64,000 nt of DNA from Sthenelais limicola (GCA_942159475.1 OW804097.1:110608582-110672581); one strand, 5' to 3'. Positions 1 through 11,217 are shown, counted from the stretch's first letter. The notes: generated by a model from the sequence alone, not told the origin. Program-made: numbers and translations.

Positions 1-43
1 TGTCTGTTAATTATCCATTGGACGCACACAGAAGGGTATCTGC

Positions 44-319
44 AGGAGCCTGTTGTATAAGCTAAGGAAAGGAACATTATGTGTGTGGATTTCTATAAGT
101 TTCCCAATTGTTTGGTTGGTAGGAATAAAGAATCCTACCCACCAATGTGTCTAGGCTATTTCTACCCACCATTGTATGTATAGGCTATTCCTACCCACCA
201 TTGTATGTATAGGCTATTCCTACCAGCCGGGTATTTCACATAAGAAGGATTTTCTCTCCTTCTATGGTGAAGGAATTCCCACTGAAATATTCCTTTCCTT
301 TGATTATGCAACAGGCCCT
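44..319 (+). repeat. Family F MITE-like element, copy 1
   Basis: Terminal inverted repeats: gagcctgttgtataagct at the left, and the reverse of ttatgcaacaggccct at the right. Inside, a unit of about 31 bp (CCTACCCACCATTGTATGTA and neighbours) is repeated three times between 138 and 230. The core TTCCTACCAGC(T/C)GGGTATTTCACATA is shared with the other F copies. No coding capacity. Confidence 0.75.
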
Positions 320-533
320 AACCGTCACCCAGATGACACTTGCATAAACTCCATGAAATTCAATCTATTTAACAGTACACCTAGCATCCATTGCACTATT
401 ACCTTAAAGGCATCTTAGCACCATCATAAACGTAGGAATATGAGGGCTTTAAGATACCAGGGTTGGTGCCTAAAATCATGCATTCAAGGAAAGTAAGAGG
501 TCTCTCAGACAGGGGTGAGAAATGATCGCATTA

Positions 534-885
534 AGTGATGTGTTTCAGGAAAATAAGTCACAAGTTGCAAAATTGATATTTTTCAAAGTGATTTATCCAC
601 AAGAACCCTTGCTCAGAATGTTTTAATTCTTGGGTGCTTATAGTAGCGCTTCTAGTAGCATACATGCATAGTGAATACTTGTACCAAATTTGAAGACTGT
701 GTATTGAATATATTTATGCATATCTGAGGTTACCCTAAGGAGTATATTTAATTAAATTTACCTTCTTTACTATATTGAGTGATCATCAAGAAATATCATT
801 AACTTTCTGTTCATGCATACATAAATATAGTAATACTTATCACATGTCTTTGGAATCAGCTTGACCTCATCTTAATGGCATATTA
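534..885 (+). repeat. Family C foldback MITE, copy 1 (right end lost)
   Basis: The left arm gtgatgtgtttcaggaaaat leads into the shared interior (caaatttgaagactgtgtattg). It ends in the reverse arm fragment cttgacctcatctt and lacks the terminal part of the right arm. Confidence 0.7.
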
Positions 886-999
886 TGTTCATCATAATAT
901 TACGACTAGGAGGGCATTATAATACAAGGGTTGGTGCATAAACCCCTGCATTTGAGAAAGGTACGAGGTCTCTCAGAATAGTCTAAGAAAATACTCATA

Positions 1000-1236
1000 T
1001 GGGTCAGATTTTCAGAAAATGTACAATTGGCAGCTCTACACATTTAGTAAATTCTGCTAAATTAGGCAACAATTTGGTCAATACTAGGTAAACTCGAGTA
1101 TATCCGGCATTGCATTGATTCTAGCAATCTGTTTGGTTAGGTTGAACTGTGTTTTGAACTTTAATTTCATCTGAAATTTGGGTTATTTGAGAAGATTGGT
1201 GAAGGTGAATTGTACATTTTATGAAAGTCTGACCCA
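1000..1236 (+). repeat. Family B MITE, copy 1 (full length, 237 bp)
   Basis: Ends are TGGGTCAGATTTTCAGAAAA and its near-inverse, about 30 bp long, flanked by TA on both sides. The same 237-bp length is found at 29470 and 46030. No ORF. TA flanks and short terminal repeats suggest mobilisation by a Tc1/mariner-type transposase. Confidence 0.85.
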
Positions 1237-1239
1237 TAT

Positions 1240-2127
1240 ATAGTGCAATGTAAGTGATGATAAAAGGGAGTTATGATGCCTCTAAGAGTGGTTTACTATA
1301 CAATCATATATAGTGCACGGCAGCCACGATCAACTTAAAGTCATGTTATCAAAACGTATCTTGGAACTTTCAATTTGATATATATAATATGTAAAGATAT
1401 ATACCACTATTGAAGGGCCATAGATCCTGCTGTGCCTCCTCTGCCCCTGCATTATACATAGTATTCACATTCAAGGGACAGAGGATCGGTTCTGAAGAGG
1501 GCCTGGGAATATGGATGAAGCGATCAGTTTTACCCTATGCATAAATATGGTGCAGCATAAGGAGTGGACAGACTGGGAGATGTGGCGACTGAGAAGGTAT
1601 AGGACATGGCGAATATCTGCGCCTATACTTTAGTTATGGGTCCTCATGTGGGCAGGACTTTGTATAAAAAATAATGTATGAAGACTACCAACAGTGTCTG
1701 GAATTGTGTTACTTTTATCAATATACAACTAGCAAATACCCGTGCTATGCACAGGATTTGCTAGTAGGGCATTGCGGCCCACATGGTCACCTCATTTGCT
1801 CTTCAGCCATCTTCCTCTTTCAAAATGTATCTGTAACTTGGTGCCCTTATTACTGTTCATGCCTCAAATGAAACCTTTTTAAGATGTTTTATAGGTCACT
1901 GTTGCAAGGAAATGTGAAATGAATACAGAGTGCTCAAGATCAAGGATATAGTAAAATAGAAACAGAGTTACAGGAACACAGAAATGGCAAGCGGTAGCAA
2001 TAGGGGTAGGAAGAGAACAAGGGAAAGAGTGAGAAAGAAGAGGTCTGGATTGTGAGAACTTGACAAGGAGAGAGACAGAGGGGGTCAAACAGGGAGGTAT
2101 ACATTGTTTAACTTGTGAAGACATATG
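1240..2127. other. No recognised feature
   Basis: A short direct repeat (catatatagtgca) occurs just after the family B copy and again near 1307. Otherwise this is AT-rich sequence with no ORF, repeat family or RNA that I recognise. Confidence 0.4.
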
Positions 2128-2135
2128 CAACTCTG

Positions 2136-2265
2136 CAGGAAAAACAACTGGACAAAGTCCTCCAAATTTTGATCAAATAACTTTTAAATGGATTGGAAAG
2201 AAACGGAACAAAAAGTAGAAACTATTTACTTTTTGACCAATTTGAACTGAGAGTGCAGCTTTAAA
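2136..2265 (-). repeat. Family I element, copy 1 (one end only)
   Basis: Shares ggaaaaacaactggacaaag and the terminal gagtgcagctttaaa with the longer copies at 28318 and 29961. Confidence 0.7.
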
Positions 2266-2304
2266 CGATGGACACATTGTAAAAATGGACACATTTTAAA
2301 AGTG

Positions 2305-2475
2305 GACTTGTGTGTGAGAATTCCTACACTTTTACCTCCCTTTGCATTGAAATACATTGTCTGTATAGCACATTCATACCAGCTGGGACTGGCACGTAGG
2401 AAGGACTTTTTTCTTCCTTACAGCTGAAGGAATTCTCATAAAAAAAATCCCTTTCCATAGTTTATAAAAACAGCT
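2305..2475 (+). repeat. Family F element, copy 2 (partial)
   Basis: Contains the family core ataccagctgggact and the aggaagga...cttcctta inverted pair. The outer terminal repeat is degraded. Confidence 0.6.
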
Positions 2476-3180
2476 CCTCGGGTCACAAGTCCACTTCTTG
2501 CAGGCCGGACCTATAGTCAGAGTTCCTTCCACTTGAGCTGGCAGGTTGCCAACTACTTGCCTGCTTCTTCATGGCTTCCAATTAGTGAGCGATAAAAGGG
2601 GAATGTTTGGGCCACTCATTGATGTCCTTTATTCACACCAGGTGGCACGTTTGTATCCTAGAGTATTTAGTGTTCGTTTAAGGGGGCTACCTAAAGCACA
2701 GACTCTTCATAGAGTGTTGGCCCTATTTAATTGTAACCATTAAAAGTGTAATATTTGCTAGCTAACAAAAGGCTTGTCTCTCTGACTGTTCTGAGCCATG
2801 AAGTTTGTATTAGTCAGTGGGGTGACCCAGCTTTTTGTGTTATTTTGCTGTGGGATGAGTTTGGGGGGGGGGGACGCTGGGGGGGGGGGCGTCATGATGA
2901 CTACGTCAATAGTACAAGTTAGTTCGAACTTATTGGAATATTTAATGCTTTTTGCATTTTTTTGTGTAATATTTGAGGTGTGTGAAAATAATTCTATATA
3001 GGATTTTTATTCTGATTTTCATCAATACAATACCATGAGAAATCGGCAGTACCTTCTGCGGTGCAATTTTTTCAGGTCGTCCAAATGATTAAAGATGTCA
3101 TGCAATGTGTGCTCTATACTACACAGGTCTTACTCTAGATGGGTTCTTTCCAGGGGGTTCTGACTGGGTTTTGTTCTCGC
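2476..3180. other. Unassigned; poly-G tracts
   Basis: Two G runs (about 10-11 bases each) lie near 2863-2890. No gene or repeat family was recognised in the remainder. Bases 3170-3180 (TTTGTTCTCGC) are the left target-site duplication of the neighbouring SINE. Confidence 0.4.
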
Positions 3181-3369
3181 CATGGTCCTGGGTATGACCA
3201 TAAGGTGCCTTTCTGTCTCTTTTTCTCTTGTCTATCTCTCCCTTCTTTCCTATCTCTATTTCCTGGGTATGATCATAAACTGCCTCCCTCTTAGCTCTCA
3301 CGCCCTTGATATAACCATATTAAATTCATGTGTTGATAAGGGCGTAAAGCAACCAATCTCACTCACTCC
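3181..3369 (+). mobile_element. Family A SINE-like retroposon, copy 1
   Basis: Sense orientation ends in an ACTC microsatellite. Two internal direct repeats of CCTGGGTATGAYCATAAA lie about 80 bp apart. It is flanked by an exact 11-bp direct repeat TTTGTTCTCGC (3170-3180 and 3370-3380), the mark of target-primed retroposition. No ORF. Confidence 0.85.
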
Positions 3370-3373
3370 TTTG

Positions 3374-4170
3374 TTCTCGCTGGGGTTTTACCAGGCGGGA
3401 TTTTACCTGGACACTTCACACTTCACACCTATGAACCCAATGAACTATTGCTTGTTTCCACATATCACCAGATAACGTTAAAAGAGTCCTTTCATCTATC
3501 TCCTATTCTCTCTATCACCCCCATCCCTACCCTATCCCTCATTCACTCCCTCCCCCAGACTCTCCCCTCAACAATCACTATTACAATGTGATTCCAACAA
3601 ACACCCTTGTCTCCCCCACCAAATAATGATCACTTTGGTTACCTTAGCAACGTCATGTATGTTGCTAGGCAACCATCAGCTGATAATTGTTACCCTGACG
3701 CAATACAATAGCTATCTAACTGTCAGTGTGTGAAGGGTTTATAAATTCATTGATTTAGTCAAGCGAGGGAGAGAAGAAAAAGGTCCCGAGTCAATGGAAT
3801 TCAATGAGCAACTCTTCCAATGCAGATCGATCCATGAGTGGTGTATGTAGAGGGAAGTCAATTCATACAGTGCCCACTGTGTATATAATATAGGATATAA
3901 ATTAATTAGCTGTTCATTCAGATCACGCGCTGGAAGATCACTTTAGAAGTACTATAGAACTTCAGTCAGCATCCAGAAGAGATTATGTGTAACTATTTAA
4001 AAAAGTTGAAATAGTGGCTTTCCATATTTTAGAATAAGTCAGTGTAGACAACTGTTAATGTATAATTTGTTTTAACAGGAATACCGGTTATATCTTATAT
4101 CCGCTTCTTTGGGTTATAATAGTGACGCGTTTGGTTATGTTCTTTTTAGTTTCTTTTTAAGTTCTTTTTA
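3374..4170. other. Unassigned apart from the X-box pair
   Basis: A pyrimidine-rich stretch covers about 3480-3560, then apparently single-copy sequence containing the X-box pair at 3638-3673. No exon-like reading frame was recognised. Confidence 0.4.
3638..3673. promoter_or_regulatory. Two adjacent RFX-type X-boxes (candidate)
   Basis: GTTACCTTAGCAAC at 3638-3651 fits the X-box consensus GTNRCC-NN-RGYAAC exactly. GTTGCTAGGCAAC at 3661-3673 is a second, one-mismatch site. The area is not part of any repeat family I recognise. A TATAAATT lies at about 3740. The motif consensus is known for RFX factors; occupancy is inference. Confidence 0.45.
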
Positions 4171-4204
4171 GTTTAGGAATATTTTTATTCGGGTCATGAC
4201 ATTA
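4170..4204 (-). repeat. Retroelement-type 3' tail fragment
   Basis: The minus strand reads TGTAATGTCATGACCCGAAT then AAAAATATT. It is nearly identical to the tail at 8497-8533, and both copies are followed by a family H element. Probably the 3' end of a non-LTR retroelement. Confidence 0.4.
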
Positions 4205-4330
4205 CAGTCTAAGCCCAAACCCTCAGATCAGATAAGAATGGTTTGTCAGTGATTGGACGCCTACTTCGCCGATCGTTTTCCTTGCGACTAGGCGTTCTCA
4301 TGGGATTATAATGACATATTGCGGTCTACT
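4205..4330 (+). repeat. Family H element, copy 1 (right part lost)
   Basis: Starts cagtctaagc, continues cagatcagataagaatgg and gtcagtgattggacgcctac as in the copies at 33452 and 63006, and stops within the family interior. Confidence 0.7.
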
Positions 4331-4811
4331 GTGATGACCGTCTAGCACGATTCACCACTGAAAACGCCATTGAAATCATTAAAAGTAACTTTTGTCCAAA
4401 AGCTACTCAGCACAGCGATTATCGTGGTATTTCATATATATATATTGATTTTTTATTCTCGTGGTAAAAAACATACATGAATGGGACAATCAAATTCTAA
4501 AAGTAGTTCTTCCATTGAGCCCTTAAAATAACATAGTTGATACATTGAAATAAGATCTGTAATAATTAATTAGTATTGACGCAAATTTGTAAATGTACCA
4601 GTTATTTATTTTCTATTTTTTAAGAATTGTTTATTAACCCTGCCCTTACATCATGGCCTTATATCTCTAGACCCCATTCACCCATTTACATAGATGAGAT
4701 ACAGTTATTATTAATATGAATTAAATATTATTAAAATTGTTGTTAAAATGTGCTGCTAGTGCCAAAATTGCTAATGTATGTGTGCTGCTTTAGGACATAT
4801 GCCATTATGCA
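4331..4811. other. No recognised feature
   Basis: Very AT-rich sequence with a short ATATATAT run. No ORF or family match. Confidence 0.4.
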
Positions 4812-5050
4812 GGAACTCCACTATGGGAAAAACGGCCCAAAACTGCTGCGACGAATTTTTTGCGACCGACAAAATATCTAATCAAGTTAGATATTTTGCA
4901 ATTGTTGGTAACAAATAAATGTGTTGCTGACAACCTATTTTACCCCCTCATCCACTACAATTTTTAGTCATGTTGAATTTTCCGAATTTTCCGAAATGTC
5001 GGCGATGAATTTTGCCTGTTTGCGCCGTTTTTTACCAATAGTGGAGTTCC
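4812..5050. repeat. Family L foldback MITE (single copy here)
   Basis: Terminal inverted repeats GGAACTCCACTATGGGAAAA (left) and, read inward from the right, GGAACTCCACTATTGGTAAA. They are followed by related arms rich in CGACGAATTTTTTGCGACC. Total length about 239 bp with no ORF. No second copy in the window. Confidence 0.65.
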
Positions 5051-5284
5051 GCTATTAAACAAACACAAGTTCCCCGTTCAAGTCATTCTCCTTCTTGTAT
5101 AGGCCTACACCATTCCTTCTGTGACTCTACTTCCCATTTCACCACCTTTCCTTCTCGTCTGTCAACTCCTCCATCACTTCCAAAAACAGATCTACATCAG
5201 TATCTTCCCTGATCACAAATTATGTCTGTCTAATGAACCAATGAACCAATGATAATAAGGAATATACGATAGGCCGGGTCAGAT
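5051..5284. other. Unassigned, pyrimidine-rich
   Basis: C/T-rich sequence without recognisable structure. Confidence 0.35.
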
Positions 5285-5515
5285 ATGGCTTCACATATGG
5301 CTTCAGGAAGAGTAGCGTCATTATTTTGTACTATATATGGCTTCCCCCGATATTACAACGAATATCACAAGAAATCTGGCCAAGATTACAGACGGACTGG
5401 AAAAGCCTTAAGGCGTATAAGGCAAGCAATTCTGCGCATGCCTTTAGGACCCGGTGACCTCAAGCAAACAATATCGGATGATTACATGAGGTACATCTCA
5501 GAAAATGGTGACTGA
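5285..5515 (+). CDS. Possible small ORF, 76 codons, unknown
   Basis: An ATG-to-TGA reading frame starting MASHMASGRVASLF, then a basic segment (RYYNEYHKKSGQDYRRTGKA and LRRIRQAILRM) and an acidic end (SDDYMRYISENGD). Its composition looks more protein-like than the other short frames in the window. I recognise no domain, signal peptide or membrane segment. There is no obvious splice or promoter signal. It may be chance or a remnant of a mobile-element protein. Confidence 0.2.
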   Translation: MASHMASGRVASLFCTIYGFPRYYNEYHKKSGQDYRRTGKALRRIRQAILRMPLGPGDLKQTISDDYMRYISENGD

Positions 5516-5675
5516 TAGGCCCCCGCTTCACAAGCCAGTGCCGTTGTAATGGGTATTTATGTTTGCATGTTGGTCGTGTAAACGTTGCTCGTCATACGGG
5601 CAAATGTTCAAGACGAAGCAGCAGCAGGAGAAAGAGAGAGGAGAAGGAGGAGAGAGGAGAGAAGGAGGTGGAAGT

Positions 5676-5750
5676 GGTAGGGATTGAAAGGAGAAAGTTG
5701 TATATTTAGTATGTACTAAATATACAACTTTTGCCTTTCAATACCTTCCA
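5676..5750. repeat. Long hairpin (near-perfect inverted repeat)
   Basis: Arms aaagttgtatatttagta (5694-5711) and tactaaatatacaacttt (5714-5731) are perfect 18-bp inverted copies with a 2-base loop. The pairing continues imperfectly outward through ggattgaaagg / cctttcaatacc to roughly 35 bp per arm. It is preceded by a purine-rich GGAGA tract. Confidence 0.7.
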
Positions 5751-5762
5751 CGAAGTCTGTAC

Positions 5763-6191
5763 AATAGGGGATTTGCATGGCGGATATCTTGAGTCAGTTA
5801 TGTATATCTAGAGACCCTGATGCAGAGTGCAAAAAGAGTATACCAACCAAATTTCTAATAAAAAATGAAGGAAATAAGGGGATTTGCATGGCCGCTATGA
5901 ATTGGATGCCAGTGTAACAACTAGAAAAACATGCCATGTTCCCCGTAGAGTATACAACAGTTCTCAAATGTAAACTAACATGTAGTACACATGATATGAT
6001 AGGACCAGTGTTTATTCTTCCCATCATGCATTTGGAATTCATAGATCATTGATCTTAAAATAACATTCGAAAATTTGAGAAATATTCAGCCTATTTTGGG
6101 TAAAAGTGCCACTAATAATTCGATTCAATATGAATCCATACCAGCATGCACTGTAACAGATATGCGCAGTGTCATATGCAAATCCCCTATT
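5763..6191 (+). repeat. Family G MITE, copy 1 (left end doubled)
   Basis: A left end aataggggatttgcatgg occurs at 5763 and a second one (aataaggggatttgcatgg) at 5873. The single right end is catatgcaaatcccctatt at 6191. The interior shares cccatcatgcatttgga and atgcgcagtgtca with other copies. Contains octamer motifs ATTTGCAT and ATGCAAAT. Confidence 0.8.
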
Positions 6192-6553
6192 ACTTGCTCC
6201 TGTAGAAGAAGTACTTTACAGCACCATTCCTATACTAAACTCTTATTCATAGACCAACTCCCTCGTTATTTATTGCATAACGAAAGACATGATCTTTTGT
6301 TCGCCATATCCTTTGATGGAGATATTGTTCATAGCAAAGTGGAAAACATATTTCAAAACTTGCCGTGACTTTGAAGTTCAGAGGAATTCTAGGTAAGGGT
6401 ATATTGTATATTGTGATCCTCTGACAAATACAAATATTGTTCATGCTGTCATGTAGAATCGGTTGCCTTGGAGATGGATGGTGCCACTTCTTTTTGTAGT
6501 CTTTGTTGAATGTTCCTCTTTGTGAAGGGTATGTGAGCATCAAACGATGTTTA
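6192..6553. other. No recognised feature
   Basis: Short frames on both strands overlap each other and the neighbouring repeats. Nothing recognisable. Confidence 0.4.
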
Positions 6554-6742
6554 GAGTCTAGGCTCATACCAGAGAGAGTCCCTCCAAACTGAGGGAAAGC
6601 CTCTGGCTCCCGAGAATCCCTTCAGGACGTCTACTCCACGGCTAGGAGAGCCATTACCGCAGTAGGCGTCCAATCAACATTCTTATATATAAAAAAATAA
6701 AAGTTTATATATATATATATATATGATGTGAGAGGCTCTGAT
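6554..6742 (-). repeat. Family H element, copy 2, with internal AT microsatellite
   Basis: Starts agtctaggctcat, followed by agagagtccctccaaactga and cgcagtaggcgtccaatca, and ends gagaggctctgatca. A TA run at about 6702-6724 has expanded inside the element. Confidence 0.75.
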
Positions 6743-6879
6743 CATGGAGTGTAACAGTGAAAGCTCCATTTTGACACAGCTCCTAATATCAGTGCACCCT
6801 ACATACAGTAACACGAGGTGAAGAATAACTTCATATAACTTCCCATGAACAGGTAGGCCATGCAGGGGAAGGCCTCTTT

Positions 6880-7114
6880 TGGTCAGATTTTCAGAAAATG
6901 TACAATTAGCCTTTACCAATCCCCTCAAATAACCCAAATTTAAGGCAGAAATCAGGTTCAAAATACAGTTCAACCTAACCTAACATATTGTTCGAATCAA
7001 GGCAATACTAAATAGCCTCAGATATACCTAGTGTTGACGATTTTTCGGTCCAATTTAGCAGAATGTATTAAATGTGTTGATCTGCCAATTGTACTTTTTC
7101 TGAAAATCTGACCA
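6880..7114 (-). repeat. Family B MITE, copy 2
   Basis: Ends tggtcagattttcagaaaat and the inverse tctgaaaatctgacca. The interior is the reverse of copy 1 with several small changes. Confidence 0.8.
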
Positions 7115-7284
7115 ATATATGTATACAAAGGCTTTCATCTGCTACACCTATTGCTGCACGCATGCGATACTTCACTGTATAATTAGATTTCAAGGACAAG
7201 ACATAGGCCTACATATATGTGCAAGACTTGCAGTGCCCATGTGAAACCTTTTGCCTAAATTTATTGAGTATTGAGGTAAGGTGC

Positions 7285-7502
7285 CTTGTGTTATGAATAC
7301 ATGATATTATAGGACAAGAATTTATCTTTCCCATCATGCATTTGGAACCCATAGATCATTGATAGAAGAAATAACATTGGAACATTTGAGAAATATTCAG
7401 GCTATTTCGGATAAATGTCCTGCTAATTAACTGATTCAATATGAATCCATCCCTGCATGCACTGTAACAGACATGCGCAGTGTCACATGCAAATCCCCTC
7501 TT
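7285..7502 (+). repeat. Family G MITE, copy 2 (left half missing)
   Basis: Shares tttcccatcatgcatttgga and the right end cacatgcaaatcccct. The left end is absent. Confidence 0.7.
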
Positions 7503-7751
7503 ACCTACATGTTTCACCTTGTAAAATCATGTATCAAACAATTGTAAGGTCTTCAAAACATTGATTACTGCTCAAGAACTTCATGCCTTGAAGATATTTG
7601 AGAATCTAGTACCCATCGTCTAAATAATTACAAAACAATTTCAGTAAATATATATATATATAGAGCATCATAAATATAATGTCAAAATATCTAATGTTGT
7701 GCATATATATGAAGACCTGAGTTTCCTTAAGTCATACAACCTTTTGGTCAA
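7503..7751. other. Unassigned
   Basis: AT-rich, with a TATATATATA run near 7648. Nothing recognised. Confidence 0.35.
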
Positions 7752-7913
7752 ATAGGGGATTTACTTGTTCGCCATCTTGAATCTTGATTCACAGGGAGTT
7801 ATGTCAGTGTAGAAAATGGAATATTTACTGGTGCTTCTATGTCAATATCCTTATGTTATGCATGTTTCCATAACCCAAGCCAGTGGCACATGCAAATCCC
7901 TTATTCTAAACTT
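7752..7913 (+). repeat. Family G MITE, copy 3 (internal deletion)
   Basis: Has both ends (aataggggattta at left, cacatgcaaatcccttatt at right) and the CGCCATCTTGAATCTTGATT arm, but most of the interior is missing. Confidence 0.75.
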
Positions 7914-7993
7914 TGCAAACATAAATATTTGTTCCATCTGATCTAAGGGTTGGACCTGGCCTGAATTGATATACCAACGTTGATGTCCAAAGA

Positions 7994-8184
7994 TGACTGA
8001 GTGAGTGAGTGAGATTGGTTGCTTTACGCCCTTATCAATACATTTAATATGGTTATGTCAAGCGCGGGAAAGCTGAGAGGGAGGCATTTTATGATCATAC
8101 CCAGGAAATAAAGATAGAGGAGAAGGGAGAGAGAGACAGAGAAAAGGGACAGAAAGGCACTTTAATTTATGGTCATACCCAGGA
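7994..8184 (-). mobile_element. Family A SINE-like retroposon, copy 2
   Basis: On the plus strand it starts with a GAGT microsatellite and gattggttgctttacgccc, and ends ggtcatacccaggac, so the sense strand is minus. The imperfect flanking repeat gatgtccaaagatg / ggtgtccaaaattg is compatible with a decayed target-site duplication. Confidence 0.8.
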
Positions 8185-8496
8185 CGGGTGTCCAAAATTG
8201 CACCAATGCAACTGTAACCTTGAAACTATTGTTCTATTCCTAGTTTCTACCAAAACAGAAATAGACTCAGTCTGGCCTAACCGAAAGTGAAGGTTATGGA
8301 AATAGCGTGTGAAATACGTTATGAATGCTTTACCTATAAATAGACATTCTATAAATAGCCTGGGCCCAGCGATGTGCAGCACTGACCAGGCTATATTAGA
8401 CAGCGGCTATTCCTGATTGTGAACAGCCTCCCCCTGGGAGAGCAAAAGGTCTTGTAGGAGGTTCCACGGCGTACATCTAAGGCAAAATGTTGTTTC

Positions 8497-8533
8497 AATT
8501 CAATTTTTATTCGGGATGACATTACATTGTACA
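8497..8533 (-). repeat. Retroelement-type 3' tail
   Basis: The minus strand reads ATGTAATGTCATCCCGAATA then AAAATTGAATTGAAAC, a polyadenylation-like signal followed by TTGAA repeats. Such tails mark non-LTR retroelements. Confidence 0.45.
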
Positions 8534-8551
8534 TAATTGAGGGATTCATTG

Positions 8552-8715
8552 CCTGACCAGTCCAGGCCCAACCGATAATCGATAGTCGGTTTCCTGGCCT
8601 AGGACTAGGGGTTCTAATAAGATTATAATGACATTTTGCGGTCTTAATGGAATTATAATGGTGAGAGGTTTTCCCTTCGTTTGAAGGGACTCTCTCACCT
8701 TTGGGCCTTGACTGT
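8552..8715 (+). repeat. Family H element, copy 3
   Basis: Contains cctggcctaggactagggg, ttataatgacattttgcggt and the ending agggactctctcacctttgg then ccttgactg. Confidence 0.7.
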
Positions 8716-9640
8716 GACTACCCATGGTCACCTTGATCGGTGTCTCCCCCTGGTTCCTGTTTTTGCTGACCCAAATAAACCTAAGTACAGTGATAAGGTC
8801 ATTGGAAAGATAGAAATTATAGAACTAAACCCAGTCACTAGAGTGGCCTAGTATTAATGTATATAGTTGACACAAATACTCAAATATATATACAAATATT
8901 TTCAAAGGCAGTTTAGGATCTTCAACGTATGTTCAGTATATTATATATATGGGATATAATATAAGTTACTACAACCAAATGATCATAATCTTCTTTTAAA
9001 ATTTGCCATTTCAGGCCAATAAAATATTTAATAAGAATTACATAAAAAATGCTGTATCCTACATCCATGGATGTTTGCACGCGCTGTCCGTTTTCAAGCG
9101 CTGTTTAATTATTAGTATATCACCCCACTTGATCTGCACCTTGAGGCTCAGATGGATCACCCAATGGATTCTCCAAAAAAGAAATTGCTTTTGATTAAGG
9201 GCTATTATTTTTGGTAGATCAACAAGATACACTGTGCTTCTTGGGTGAAATTCTGATGAGCCTTTTTCTAAAAATGTTCACAGGAATCTTGTGATCTATT
9301 AATAATTATTGTTGTCATGATACGCCATAAGTACTTTTACATTCTTTATGTTTGAAAAAGAATTAGCTATATCTCTCGATGGTCAATCCATAGAAAAGCA
9401 GTTATACTCCTTAGGATGTCCTCAAAAAGGCATATATACACGTACTTAAAACACACTGCTACGGACGGACAGAGTAACTGATCCTATTATGTAGATTAAC
9501 AACTATCATCTTTCCTTTTACACTAATTACTATTACTCATGCACCGCTCCTTTCCTTCCATAGTAGTAGCACTGCACCTTACAGCCCCTGGCAGAAAATC
9601 ATGGACAATGCTAGACAATAGTCCCCGTGAGCCTTGTATA
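8716..9640. other. Mostly unassigned; possible decayed family C remnants
   Basis: Fragments near 9250-9420 (tgtttgaaaaagaattagc, ctccttaggatgtcctcaaa) resemble the family C interior but are too diverged to delimit. No gene seen. Confidence 0.35.
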
Positions 9641-9702
9641 TCCCTATTACTAATGGCTGTATAAATATGTTAAATAAAATAAATAAAATACAAATATATA
9701 TA
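9641..9702 (+). repeat. A-rich retroelement tail
   Basis: Reads atggctgtataaatatgtta followed by AAATA repeats, typical of a non-LTR element 3' terminus. The body upstream is not recognisable. Confidence 0.35.
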
Positions 9703-11217
9703 CAATACAGTATTAAAATTCGGTTTGGGTATTCATACAACTAAGAGCACTAACACCCTAACAATGAAAACATTCTCACCAATAGATCTTGTGGAAAAGT
9801 ATTTAAAAAATGTGATTTAAAGCTAAATTTCCTGTGGCACATCACATATAGCTTTAAAAAAAGGAAAGTGGCCAGTCCACCAAGAATTCCTTCTCGCTAA
9901 CGCATCGCCTCTTCTTTCTGTAAACCATTCAACAAACTCCATCTTAGTTCACTCAACAGCTTCAGTAGGAAAAGGCAGTCCCGCAGCGGGCTATTTCCCG
10001 GAGTGGCTCGTCCTTTGGCTGATCTGCTCGGAGGAATCAATACTAAATGGGTTATCAGGATTCCGGGCCTTCCCTCACCTAGCCTACATCAAATGGAATC
10101 TCCCGGACTTGGCGCAGGGTTCATGTCGCTTCCTGTATGTGCGGGACACTAAAGATGTTGTTAGATTGAAACTGTTCTACTCTCACTACTGTTGGTGGAT
10201 GATTGTAGGAGGGGAATGGAAGATATGGATTCCGAGAGAAGATGGGAGAAAAATGGAGAGGATGTGGGTACTCGAAGGGTATAGGGTAGAGTAGAGTGTG
10301 AGAGATAGTTGTTTTATGGGTAGAATGTTGGGGTATTAGATGTTTAGGGATAGTAAGATGAGATGAAGATTAAGGGTTGTTAGTCATTCTTTGGGGGGGG
10401 GGGGGGGGGATTTTGGGTCATAATTGCCCCTTCAAGCCAGACATTATAGAGTTATAACGTCCTGAGGGAACTATAATTGCTCTGAGAGGACATTTCAAGG
10501 TCAATACACCTTGTTTACTGGTTAGAGACATTTGAAATCGTCATTCTGGTCATATATGAATCATAAAGTTTCCTTTTTTTTGGTTTATCCCTATGAGATT
10601 TATACCACAATAACAAATATTCCAGATGAGAGGGTTTTTCGGCGTAGAGATCACCAATGGACCATTTTACATGTTGCTGCTTTTGCACACTTCTCACGGA
10701 AATTTTAACAAAAGAAGTGTTTTTTTTATTATTATTTAGAATTGTTATACAGTCAATCTTTGGTAAAATAACAGTTGAACATAAACGGGCATGCACAGTG
10801 TACACAAAAAGGTTATGAACAATGGATGTCATGTACGCATGAGGATAATGGGCTCACAGGTGATATTTCAAATCAGAACAAGTTATAAGTTTTTTAAGTT
10901 AATCAATCATTTAATGAACTATTTTTCTGTTTAACTTTATAATCAGTTTAAGTTAATGTATATATTGTGCATTTCCCAAGGAAACGAATTCTACGGACAA
11001 CTATTTGTGCGCAATGGCAAGTCATAGTTAGCAGTTTAGTTTTTGCTCGACTGAAAATGCTTAATATTTAATTAAAAATGCTTATGCTTAATTATATGTG
11101 TAAATTTTGTGATAATAATATTGGATAAAGAACATAACACTCTTTTGAAACCCAGAAATTGCAAAGGGTGTAGTAGGTGTAGATCACTCAGATTCAGTCA
11201 TGGGTGGTCCTCTCTAC
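9703..11217. other. No supported gene; poly-G tract
   Basis: A poly-G run lies at about 10391-10409. The stretch 9960-10200 is less AT-rich and looks single-copy, but its short frame has no recognisable domain. Weak family C interior similarity lies at about 9715-9800. Confidence 0.35.
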
